Shown: positions 1 through 11,000 of the stretch, piece after piece | Position numbering within the stretch: position 1 is the stretch's first letter | Layout of the letters: the number at the start of each line of letters is the position of its first letter | Assembly: GCF_021018895.1 (NCBI RefSeq) | Contig: NC_079376.1 | Coordinates: 15,811,001 to 15,875,000, forward strand | DNA: 64,000 nucleotides | Origin: Seriola aureovittata | Lineage: Eukaryota; Chordata; Actinopteri; Carangiformes; Carangidae | Direction of reading: 5' to 3' | Translations under genes and position numbers: made by a program | Notes under the pieces: generated by a model | What the model was told of the DNA's origin: nothing | The model's input: the letters and a program-made list of their open reading frames with translations, nothing else | Databases searched by the model: none

Positions 1-390
1 CACTGATCATTAGGTTTTTCCTGATGTTTTGTAAATCTGTGACTGAACGACATTCTCTCTCACTAACATAGTCATCAGCTACGACTGGGAAACAACTTAA
101 ACAGCAGTTAGAGTATTATGAGGCTCATCACAGACATGCACAGACATGTGTAGGCCTGGAACCAGGTGACGCTGTATTCAACATGGAAATCCGCACTGTA
201 ATTCCCAGTCTTGGGAAACACGTCACATAGGAAGTTTACTAACCATTTAATTTGCTGTGGAAATTTTTTTGCAAGGCACCTTATATATTTCCTAATAAAA
301 TTTTGTTTTATATTGATCTGCATTCTACTTCTGCTAATTAGCTGCTCAGTTTAACATATACTATGATAATTATTATTTAATTTTTGTTAG

Positions 391-565
391 AGGAAAGCTA
401 CATTTTGGGAAATACATTCTTGCTGGAAGCTAGAGGAGAGGACTGATACCGCTTTCATGTCTGTACAGTAAATATGAAGCTACAGCAAGCAGCCGGTTAG
501 CTTAGCTTAACACGAAGACTGGAAACTGGAAAACAGCTAGCCTAGCCCTGTCCAAAGGTAACAAA
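391..565 (+). repeat. Fragment of foldback (MITE-like) interspersed repeat
   Basis: This stretch shares long word matches with the fuller copy at 44398-44812: a 'cattttgggaaatac' start, then 'cagccggttagcttagctta', 'gactggaaa', 'aacagct' and 'tccaaaggtaac'. Only the left arm is visible here. I recognise this word set as a very common percomorph repeat. It has no coding capacity. Confidence 0.7.
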
Positions 566-672
566 AATACGAAAGCGACTTAAGATTATTCATTTACACG
601 GTACTTCCTTCATTTTTTTGTTAAGAGCAACTTTAGTTTTTTTTTTTAATTAGTATGCTTGACGGCGTTGAG

Positions 673-680
673 TGACGTCA
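673..680. promoter_or_regulatory. Palindromic CRE (TGACGTCA)
   Basis: The full cAMP-response-element palindrome sits in a CpG-richer patch, about 45 bases before a good splice-donor-like sequence (cc|gtaagc, near 726). This could be a promoter or non-coding first exon of a gene outside the recognised set, or chance within an old repeat. No linked coding exon was found. Confidence 0.3.
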
Positions 681-2217
681 TGAATAGCGTGGGCTCATGG
701 GAGTCGTTGTCTTCACCACCGTTACCGTAAGCTTCTCCCGTTTTGATTTCCTTCTGTGTCAGTCGTTCAGGACACGGACCCGGTGATTATAACCGTTAAA
801 AACAATGACTTAGGCATTTTCACATTTAAAGTCAGTGTTTTGTACAGTGGACAAGAGAGTCAGGGAAGGGTTGCTACTAACCTTTATTCCTCAGATTGTT
901 TCTCTGATAACTTCTGAACCAAACGTTCAGCAGGTTTTTACCGGCAGACGAATTAACCGCAGAGGTGTCCTCCACGAAGAACGGACCAGGGTATGACAGC
1001 CGGTAAATTAATAAAGCAGCTTCACTTACAAAAGTTACGGATTCGCAGATGTTCTTTGGCAGACACAGGGCAGGTTACTAGCAGCCGGGAACTGAGCTGT
1101 CTAACATTTGCCTGTTTTTCTTCTTTTTTTTTTTTTTAGTAATAACTTAAGATCCAGACGTCCGATGACTGAAATCCTTCATCTGGTTAAAATATATAGT
1201 TGAAAACGACCAAGATGTTAAAAGTGTATATGGCTAAAAACTACTACTACAAAAGTCCATTTTGAGCATCTGGCAAGCAACCACAACTCTGACCCATGTA
1301 CATAGTGGATATGATGTCATTGATAGGCGACAGAATGACATAGGCACTTTTTTTTTTTTTTGAGAATTGCAGGAAACATTTGGGATGATGTATGTACACA
1401 ACTCATAAAATATATAACCGGTCTAGTCATTTTAGATATTTTAATGTGGAAAAGTTCCACATTGTAACTTTAAATGTGTGTTAAATCAAATAATTTACAA
1501 ATTATAATGTGCATATTCCCGTGGTCACCACCAAGCCGATCAATTGAGGGATTCTTGTCTGACAGTTTTGGAGCAAGTCTATACTGTGTATCTCACGTGG
1601 GACAGAGGACTGACCCCCTGTGATGCTCTCTGGAGGGTACAAGGGGGATTAGTCCACTGCTCCTGGACTCCTGCCAGGGTTTAATGGAGCAGTAGTAACT
1701 AAATTGACAGGGATGCTTGCTGGCCAACAAAAGCCCCAAAACACTCAGGCTTTACTTAAAAACTGGGACAGACTGGTTTACCCTAAGCTGGTTCACATCC
1801 AAATGATACAATACTTGTTATGAAATTGATTCAGATTAACTGCAAATGCACTGATCCAACAAAAAAGGCAAGGAAGTGTATCCGATTCACACGATCACAA
1901 TGTATTCACAGTCAGAGTTTATGCTTTCCTGCAATAACTGTTGGCTACAATTCAAGAATGTGAACAACAGGGGTCGGCTAGGAGGTAGGGCAGAGGTGGG
2001 AGAGATCCACAGTGGTCTGGATTCCCATGAATCACTTTGTGAAGTGACCACAAGGTGCTAGAATTCGAGTTGACCTGGGAGGGGGGCTGTATCCTGTTGC
2101 CAATAAACTGGAGATATACACGGTATGACTCTCATGGCGAAACCCCACCACTCAAACCAGTGCTCTGGGTAATACTGTATAAGTAATATGAGGATAAATG
2201 GGAATTTAACTTTAACT

Positions 2218-2400
2218 TTAATACTGAAATAGCTCAACAACAACAACAACAACAATTGGATGGATTGCTATGAAATCTGTTGCAGACATTCACGATCCAC
2301 AGAAGATGAATTCGAAAGACTTTGGTGATCCCCTGACTTTTCCTCTACCACTAACATAAAGTTCACATTGTGGTTTTGATCGTTATCGGGTGTTTTTGTT
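2218..2400 (+). repeat. Interspersed repeat copy (family B)
   Basis: It carries the words 'attggatggattgctatgaaat', 'cagacattcacgatcc' and 'gactttggtgatcccctgac', which recur at 31305-31445 and, more degraded, at 34733-34830. I recognise this as a frequent percomorph non-coding repeat. A CAA run is embedded near its start. Confidence 0.6.
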
Positions 2401-5306
2401 TGGTAGCTTTTACTACTCCTACTACTACAGCCTCAGAGCTGTTAGCATGGTTGTAGATCCTTAGTGGTAGCATGCTGTGTTTTTGTAGGCCTGCTACAAG
2501 CGTCTGGAATGTGAAACTTGTTCAGGGAGTAATATTTAGTGTCTCAACATGCACATATGTTGAAATGTGGCTCATCAGTAAAGGGGTTAAAACTGCGTCC
2601 CAAGGGTTCAACACAAGGCTTCAAGTTAATCCATCACAGACTATGTTTTTTTTTTGTCTCATATTCTACCAAGCAGGTCAGAACCTTTGACATTGGGCTG
2701 CAAACATTGTCAAAGAGAGATTACATCGAATATATGTAAAGCAAGAGTTACACAGTGTCCCATCCGTGACCCTCAAGTAACACCTAGGAACTAAAGAAGG
2801 CGAGGGAAAGCATTTCCATTATGTGGGGTCTCAGTATGATGGAGGCACCCATCCCTATCTAATCCTCACCACTTAAGAGCCTAGGCAGTATCTACTTAAA
2901 GGCACATTATGCAGGAAATGTTATGCAAATGGCTTGTTTATCGCCTCATCTCTGTGTTGGCCACTTGTTTTGTGCCCCTGTCTATAACGTGCCATGCTGA
3001 TCTCTGGCTTAGGGAGGAGTATAATCTTTTAACACCTATCTGGCAGATTTTTCTATTGTTGTTAGATTTGATATGTGACTGAAACTTCAGTCGGATCCTG
3101 CTGCTTACTTTGTAACAACCAGAGCGATGCTTGACGAGAAACATGAGGGGGTATTTGGCTGCATCTTATAGTTTATCTTTGTATAAAATTTTGGTCAGTC
3201 AGCATGAGCAGAATTTTTTTTGTGTGTGTGCTGTGTGTAGATTGGGGCCTCTCCTAAACTGCGCACCCTGAGAGACCCTTACTAAGCAGATTACCTCCAT
3301 AAATCTGTGTCAGGATACATTTCTGCATGTCTAGTCATGCAAAATGAGAAAGAGCGTGAGAATGCAAACACAAAACATGTTTACAGTAACAGATACACAT
3401 CCCTATCTTTAGTCACTGAGCTAGAGTTTAAGTCATCAGCGCGTTGCTGACATCTGCTGCACAAATTAAGGTACATGCAAACCTTGCAAACAGATTTGCA
3501 TTCAGTTGCACAATGCCTGTATTTGCATTTGCAGCACTGAAGAGCAGCTTACTGGTTGATCTATGATGATAAAAGAAGCTGTTACAGGAAAAGAATCTTT
3601 GGATGTAGAGATATTTAAAGGCTGTTTCCTGTGTTTGACATTTACCTTGGATTAAGGAACCGCATTGTGACTCACAGCTGTCAGAGGTGTAGCATGGGAG
3701 TCGAGCTGGCAACATGATGTGTGTTTGGAAGGTGGGGTGGTTGGGAGGGGGTGGGGGGACCAGATGTTGTCGTCCTACTATGGGGAATAAACTCTATCAC
3801 TCACACCGCAGGTGGTGGGAAAAAGGGGGAGAGAAAGGGAGAAGAGAACGAGTGAGTGAGAAACAACGGCAAACAGGAAGCAGGGACCTTACAACACAAT
3901 GCTCGCACAGTTTCCTGCAGGCTCAGACAGATAAGGAACAACACTTTGTTTAAAGCTGTATTTTCACCCCCAAACATTTCCCGCTCTCTAAAACCACATC
4001 TTACAATGCTTGTGCAAATCTTTTGCTACAGCTGTGATATTGTGGAGCAGAAAATGTGGATTGTGAGTTCTTGAATTTGAGCATAAAATGAACAAAGCCT
4101 CCTCAAAATAATATGAGCAGGTGAGTTTTATAAAAGCAAAAATACCAACAGTAAGACAATGGTACTATTATTGCTATTATCGGTACTTCACAAGGGTAAG
4201 GGCCAGCCACAGAAATAGTGTGGTGATGGTCTGAAGGCTTGATCATAAGCAAATTTGACTATGTGCATCAACACCTGCACATGTCTTAACACCAATCATA
4301 CATCCCGCAGTTGAGCAACAAAAACAGTTCCATAAAAAGAGGCAGGTGTTGTTGTTTTAGTCAAAACTGAATATTTTAATGCTGTTATTATTGCTATTAT
4401 TACTGATTCTATTATTGTTGGTGCTAATAGTAGTAGTGCAGTGTAATCTGTAAAGTGAATGTTTATATTTCTGAACCCAGTCACCCTGGAAAAGACAGGA
4501 TGAAACATGGCACATGAAGTTTCTGCTATAAAAATCAGCTGGTGACAGTCTAACAATGCCCCCCTCAGCTGTGCCCTTTGCCCTTTCACATGAGAGAGTA
4601 ACGCTGCCTTCCAGTGCCTTCACAACACTGATTTTGTTCTAATGCAACCAAACATGGAAGTTTAAGATTTCTGTAATGCAAAGTTACTGTGATATGATGT
4701 TTTTCACTCATCAATCAAAAACCTTAAAGAAGAAAATGCAAGAGGAAACTGAAGGCAGTGCCTGGATGAAGCACAAGATTGATACAAACATGCAGAGGAG
4801 GACGCTGGAGCAACACTTCCCTCTATTGACCAACATCTGTATTACACCCGTTATTGCATTAATTCAGTCCAATTGTACCAGCGTAGATAAGTTTTTTTTA
4901 AAGAAAACCACGTTATCACTTCTCATTTATGAGGGTTGGCCTTATTTATATGAAGTCATAAAGTTAAAATAGATAAAGTTAAATTTATATATTTAAAAAC
5001 AAGAGTCTAAGTTGGTTGATCTATAAATAATAGTATCTATTCTTTTACAATACTGTACTGTTTTTAAGGTCAGATGAGCTGGCCTTTGCGAGTGGTCAGC
5101 CTTTCTTGGTGGGAGTGACTATGTAAATCTCCATCAAAGGGAAACAGTCAAAGAGCTGGGGGGTCACTCCTCTGATTGGGCGCCTTTGTTCTTTCAAATC
5201 GAGGTGTCCTCCAGCCCCTGGGGGAGCGAACATCTTTTACTGTAACACTGCACTCCTGCATGGATTCTCAAACTGCTGGGATAATGGAGTAATAATACAA
5301 GGAAAG

Positions 5307-6148
5307 ATGGCGCAGGCCTGTCAGAGACATGATAAACCAAACAGACTGAGGGAAGAGCTGAGCTGCATGCTGGTTGGCGATGGAGCTGTGGGGAAGACCA
5401 GCATGATCATCAGCTACATCTTCAATGGATACAACAGCGAGTACAGACAAACAGCTTTTGATGTTTTCACTGGTGAGTAAAGGTTATTTTGTTTAAAGGT
5501 CAACAGCTGCTGTACTCTAAATAAAACTTATATTCATTTCTACTCGACTTCCAGGTATTGTTCATGTGAATGGCATCCCAACTCGAGTTAAACTGATCGA
5601 TACAGCTGGTCAGGTAAATTTTCCGCACCACATTATGATTTCTTTCACAGACCAGTTTTAGTCCTCTGCTCCTCATCTCTCATCATTTGATCTGTCAGGA
5701 GGAGTTTGGCCACCTCCGCTCTCTGTGCTATGCCCATGTGGATGTCTTTGTCATCTGCTTCAGCCTGGTCAACCCTGTCTCCTTTGACAACATTACCTCC
5801 AAATGGATCCCTCAGATCCGTGCCGGCAACCCAACCTCTCCCATTGTTCTTGTTGGAACTCAATCAGACCTTCGCCACAATGTGGACGTCCTTATTCATC
5901 TGGATCAGCGACGCACCAAACCAGTTCACTTCAGCCGGGCCAGAAGGCTGGCACACAGGATCAGAGCTCATGACTATGTGGAGTGTTCAGCTCTAACACA
6001 ACACAACCTCAAAGATGTGTTTGATTGTGCTGTGTCTGCTGCCATTAAGCACAAGCACACTGGCACTAAATCTAAAAAGCTCGGCCTGCTTAGACGTTTA
6101 AAGACGTTTTGTGATTGTGGATGGAGGAAAATCTTCAGATACATCTGA
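5307..6148 (+). CDS. Atypical Rho GTPase, RhoU/RhoV-like
   Basis: Three coding exons, 5307-5472, 5555-5613 and 5699-6148, all with GT/AG borders, join in frame to 224 residues. This is a small GTP-binding switch protein; RhoU/RhoV relatives act on actin, adhesion and PAK-type effectors at membranes. The P-loop GDGAVGKT is at residues 24-31, the effector loop TAFDVFT at 49-55, DTAGQ at 71-75, the G4-like GTQSD at 128-132 and ECSAL at 170-174. The altered G4 (TQ in place of TK) and the TAFD effector loop point to RhoU/RhoV rather than Cdc42 or Rac. It lacks the proline-rich N-terminus of RhoU. The C-terminus ends [12 protein letters not shown], with neither a CAAX box nor the CFV-type ending I know from RhoU; Cys213 and Cys215 might be palmitoylated. 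The start is the ATG at 5307; an ATG at 5260 is stopped after nine codons. Exact orthology is unsure. Confidence 0.87.
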
Positions 6149-6427
6149 TGTGGAATCAAAGAGTGGAGAGCTTGGTGGACACTGTTTTAAGTTTTTTTTT
6201 TTGACAAACTATGCATTTTTATTGAAACATCTCTCTGCAAAATGTGGATTGTGCACTTTAAGAACTGGACTTAAAGCCTGCGTTGACATCCATGCTTATC
6301 CTGTAAGAAATGTGATAATCAATGAATTAAGAAGGTTATATATTCTGCTCTTTTCCCCTTGCTGTTCTTGGTTTCATGTTTTGTGTGTTGCTGTTCATAT
6401 TTTTGTGTGTGTGAGTAAAGGTTTTGT

Positions 6428-6500
6428 AATAAATGCACTACAGTGTAAGACATATTCCTGTTCTTTCTTTCAGTCATTGAAAATGGCATTAATGAATAAA
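6428..6500 (+). other. Polyadenylation signals of the Rho gene
   Basis: AATAAA occurs at 6428-6433 and again at 6495-6500, about 280 and 350 bases after the stop codon, in T-rich 3' UTR-like sequence. These are the first canonical signals after the coding end. Confidence 0.55.
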
Positions 6501-7014
6501 TCTAAAAGACTTCTGTAGATCCTGCAGTGGAAGATACTGTCAGTGAGGAAATGGAGGGAAAACACAAAGTGCCATTTGGGACAAATGGTCACCTGCTGAT
6601 ACTTTGATGTGCTACTTTACAAGACAAAAGCCATTTAAATCCGTCCTCTGTTTGAAAGCTTACTGTATGTTGAGGCATGTTTCCAACAATTAGGCAACTT
6701 TTAAAATACCCACCCATGTGGAATTTTCTTAGATACAATGATGATCAAGATTTTAAATTCATTAAAATTTACTGAACACTTTGTCCAACACTTACTCAAA
6801 CGATGAGAGCTATTTGATTTTGTTAATTTTCTCAGAGATCATTTCCTCAGTTTTATATCATCAGTATTATCATATGAACTTTTATACCACAGAACATTAG
6901 AAAAACAAACAAAGAAATAACCGAGTATAAGAAGTTAATATAATATGATATAATATAACGTAATAATAGATTGGCAACTGCACAGAACACAAACAGGACG
7001 GCCTGTCTCGTAGA

Positions 7015-7034
7015 ACTACGTTTCCCATCATGCA
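7015..7034 (+). promoter_or_regulatory. ZNF143/GFY-type promoter motif upstream of zfyve1
   Basis: The 20-base word matches the ACTACA..TCCCA..ATGC consensus known from vertebrate housekeeping promoters, with a G at the sixth position. It lies about 1.05 kb before the zfyve1 start codon and shortly before a CpG-richer patch at 7190-7270 that could hold the non-coding first exon. The coding exon is preceded by an acceptor at 8067-8068, so at least one 5' UTR exon must lie upstream. Confidence 0.5.
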
Positions 7035-8074
7035 ACCGCACTTTCACCATCCTCTGACCCTGTGACTGAAAATACTCTGATCAGCTGATCTGACCTGCAA
7101 CAAAATAACGTAGCTAGAGAAGAAATCTGCCAGGGAGGGGACTGAAGAACAAAACAATGACACTGCTCGGAAGGATTCAAACAGAGTAACACTTTTAAAA
7201 GACTTTTTAAACGTAATCGCGCGGATTTATCTCCCGTTTTAAAGTAAAAGAGTCCGCGGATATCTCAGCTTTTGACATCGACTGGCTGTTGTTTTTGTTG
7301 ATATGTTGTTACAGCTCAGTTGACAGACCGGAGGCTAGCTGCTTGTTTGGACGGCTATGAACTGTTAGGGTTTGGTGGCTCTATAATTACAGCTTTTCTT
7401 TGGAAAAAGTTAAAGCAGTCCGACGAAACTAGCTAGCTGTAAGCTAAGTATTTATGTTTGCATGCCAAATAGTCTGCCGAGTTTGCTAGCGAGCTATTGA
7501 GGGTCAGTTTGCTAGCTAGCCTGTTGTTAGCATCAACATTTGTACATTCATCTTTTCAGGGAGAGTTCATTGTCTTGGTCGGTACACGCTACCTTTACAG
7601 GTTTCTGTGTTATTTTATAGTTTTATTCGCTTACTTATTTTATGTTATGCTGCAGCAATTTGCTAACTTCAATGCACGAACACGTTAAGTGTTAGTAGTA
7701 AAAAGATATCAGCTGCAATTCAAGGAGACGACTGTTCCTATTTCATTGCGTCACTGTTAGTTGCACTAAATTACATTAATAAAGCTGTTTATAAGTGTTT
7801 AAAATTCATCAAGTTATTTTTAATGCGAAATCTAATTTGATTAATTGTATGTATTGTTGTTGAGACTTCGTTGTTAAAGTCAGTGAATCACCAGGCCTAT
7901 TAACATGCAGCTGTTATAAGTTGATTTAGTCCCTGTACTTGGTCATTTCAGCTTAGTTAAGTATTACCATATGTTGTGCATTTTTCATTAACTGCTATTG
8001 GAAATAGCTGGTGCTGTTGTCAAAGCTGTACCAATAAGCATTGCTCAGTATTCAAGTTGACCTTGTAGGAAACG

Positions 8075-11000
8075 ATGAGTGGGCATGGCTCATCTTCAGA
8101 AAAGGGAGTTAATACAAGTCTAATATGTCAAGAAAGTTATGCCTGTGGTGGCTCTGAGGAGGCTGCATTTGAATGTGATGAATGCAAAAGCCTGCAATGT
8201 GTTCGTTGTGAGTTTGAGCTCCACAGTCAGGAGCATTTGAAGAGCCATGAACGGCTTCAGATAGGTCCGGGACATGTCCCTTACTGTGACAACTGTAAAG
8301 GAGGTAATGGAGACAATGGCAAACGCCATAGATCCGTGGTCCGCTGTCAGAACTGCAAAGTTAACTTGTGCCAAGACTGTCAGAAGCGTACTCACAGTGG
8401 AGGCAACAAGAAGAAACACCAGCTCACATCTTATCCTCCACCACCCAAACGTGCAGAGGTCAACTCTGTCCAGACACCTGTTCAGCCAGCTGTTCAAATC
8501 GCCGATGACATCAAATCTCAGAGAGCAAAACTTCTGGAGAAGGTTTCCAGTTTTCTCTTGGTTGATGAGAATGAGGAAATGCAGGTGAGGAACAGAATCA
8601 AATATCAAAATGTCTCATCTCTTTGTGTACACTTGTACATTTAAAAAAAAACATTTTAAGTAACTTATTTCCACCTCTCTCTTGTTCTTTCAAAGATAAA
8701 AGATGAAGCTTTGTTTATGAAGAGCCTGAACTGCGACCCCGACCAGCTGCTGAAGGTGGTGTCCATCTTTGGTAACACAGGAGAGGGCAAATCTCACACC
8801 CTCAACCACACATTCTTTATGGGGAGAGAAGTGTTCAAGACTTCTCCCACACAAGAATCGTGTACAGTGGGTGTGTGGGCGGCATTTGACCCCATCCATA
8901 AAGTAGTGGTTATTGATACGGAGGGGCTGCTTGGAAACAGTTCCAAACAAGGCCAGAGAACCCGTCTGTTGCTCAAGGTACTCGCCATCTCTGACCTCAT
9001 CATTTATCGCACCCATGCTGACCGTCTTCATGATGACCTCTTCAAGTTCCTTGGGGACGCCTCAGACGCCTACTTGAAGCATTTCACCAAGGAGTTGAAG
9101 GCCACGACGGCCCGCTGTGGCCTGGATGTCCCACTGTCCACCCTGGGCCCTGCGGTGGTTATCTTCCATGAAACAGTTCACACTAAGTTGCTTGGCTCAG
9201 GTAAAATATCTCACCACTTCTATTCTAAGAAATATAATTACTTCATCTGTTACACATGTATTAGACAAGTTAGACCAGCACATTGTGACTGTATCACCAT
9301 AAATGTAGGCCTGCATCACTGTAAAGCATGAGAGGCGGTCTCTTTAAAGTAAACAAAAGCATAAACACAGCGGATAGTTACAGGTTTAGCAAATAGCTTG
9401 CAGTGTTTCTCTGTCTTTCATCACTGGAGGTAGCAATCGGCATTCCAACTTTTTAAGAAATGTGTAAACACTGCTCCTTGAACTAAACCGAAAACCATGT
9501 CAGTGAAGTCAAAAATGACACATACTTACAACTGTAGTTACACACTTGAATGATAATACCAGGTTTTCTGTGTTTTAGTCCATTTGCTACAACTACAAAA
9601 CATGCGATTTTAAAAGTTTTTTTTAAATAACTTCCATGCAGCTACTGGGTTTTATTCAGTTTGGAGTGATATGAAAATCAACTTGCAGCGACTTGCAGTT
9701 TGCTTCAGTTAGGGAAATCCCCCATAGTGAGCATTTTATTTATTTAGCTACCCTATGTATTTAGCCAGGAATGTCCCATTGAGATACAGGATGTCTTCTT
9801 CTAGGGAGTCCTGGCAAGATGGCATCACAAGCAGTTTCACATTGAAAAAAACAACAACAACAATTTCACATTAAAACACACACAATACATAAAAGCAACA
9901 TAAGAGAAATAGCAAAAGAAGAAAGGCATACAAGCCATACTATCAGCATCATACCTGCCTATATGTTATTGCTGAAAGGTCTAAATACAGGTTATTGTAA
10001 GAACTCTGCTCCATTTCCATTCAGCAATAAAATAACTGACAAATAAAAAAATAAAAAAAGCCTGATGTTCACTGATGTGCATTACCACACTCAAGTAGGT
10101 TGCAAGAAAAGAATCACTGCTTATGAGGGAGAAAAGTGCATTCAAAACATGGTATGTTTTGGTGTATAAAGCACACATGAAGTGTGCTAAAACATGATAG
10201 AAAACTGGCATGAGCCTTATAGACTTCAGACAACAAATGTAATGAGCTACATGTGATCTTTTTAACTGATGGCTACAACTTTCTCAACACGTTGATATTT
10301 CAGGAATGCAGTGTTTTTCTCCCTTATACCAAAATGGGTACAGGTAGAATATCTGCAGTAATAAACACCCTCTCCATCTTTGTGTTGTTTTAGATAAGTC
10401 ATCCGAGTCGGTAGATCGGCTGCTGTTGGAGCGCTTCCGGAAGCTTTCCCGTTTTCCAGAGGCCTTCAGCTCTGTCCAGTACTGGGGCACTCAGACTCTC
10501 AGCCCACCTACCGACTTCCGTGGCTTGCAGAATAAACTGGAGCAGCTCCTGGATAACAACGCCACCCGTTCTCCACGCACGCCTGTGGTCATCTTCAAAG
10601 CCCTGCAGGTAGGGCTGGATAAAGTCTACTGGCCTCCAGCTTGCTTTTAACTCGTTTGTGGTTATTTTTGCCTGTTGTTGCAAATCAAAAACTGTAAGTT
10701 TGTACATTTTCTGTTATTATCTGCTGATTCCGTCCTGCAGGCACTGAGTGAGCGCTTCAATGGGGAGATTACAGGTGAGCTGGTAGCTCACAGCTGCTTC
10801 TTTCCAGATGAGTACTTCACCTGCTCCAGCCTTTGCCTCAGTTGTGGGTCAGTAACTCTAGCCTTCTTTATCCATTCTCATCTAACCTTCATTCTCTTGC
10901 TGTTTTTAGTTGTTTTTACATTATAACTTCTGCTCTAGGTCTGGCTGCAAGAACAGCATGAACCACTTGGGAGAAGGAGTGTGCCATGAAGCGAAGCATC

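Larger units (their letters stand above)
1..5306. other. Intergenic region with repeats, no gene recognised
   Basis: No open frame here resembles a known protein, and the short frames lack coding character. The stretch holds a fragment of a foldback repeat (391-565), a second repeat family (2218-2400), a CAA run near 2236-2255 and several T/A tracts. A moderately CpG-rich patch at about 660-1000 contains a perfect palindromic CRE (673-680). The rest is AT-rich and featureless to my eye. Confidence 0.7.

Noticed and set aside
6111..6518. 135-residue plus-strand open frame overlapping the end of the Rho gene
   Set aside because: It is out of frame with the GTPase and runs through its AT-rich 3' UTR past AATAAA; no homology.
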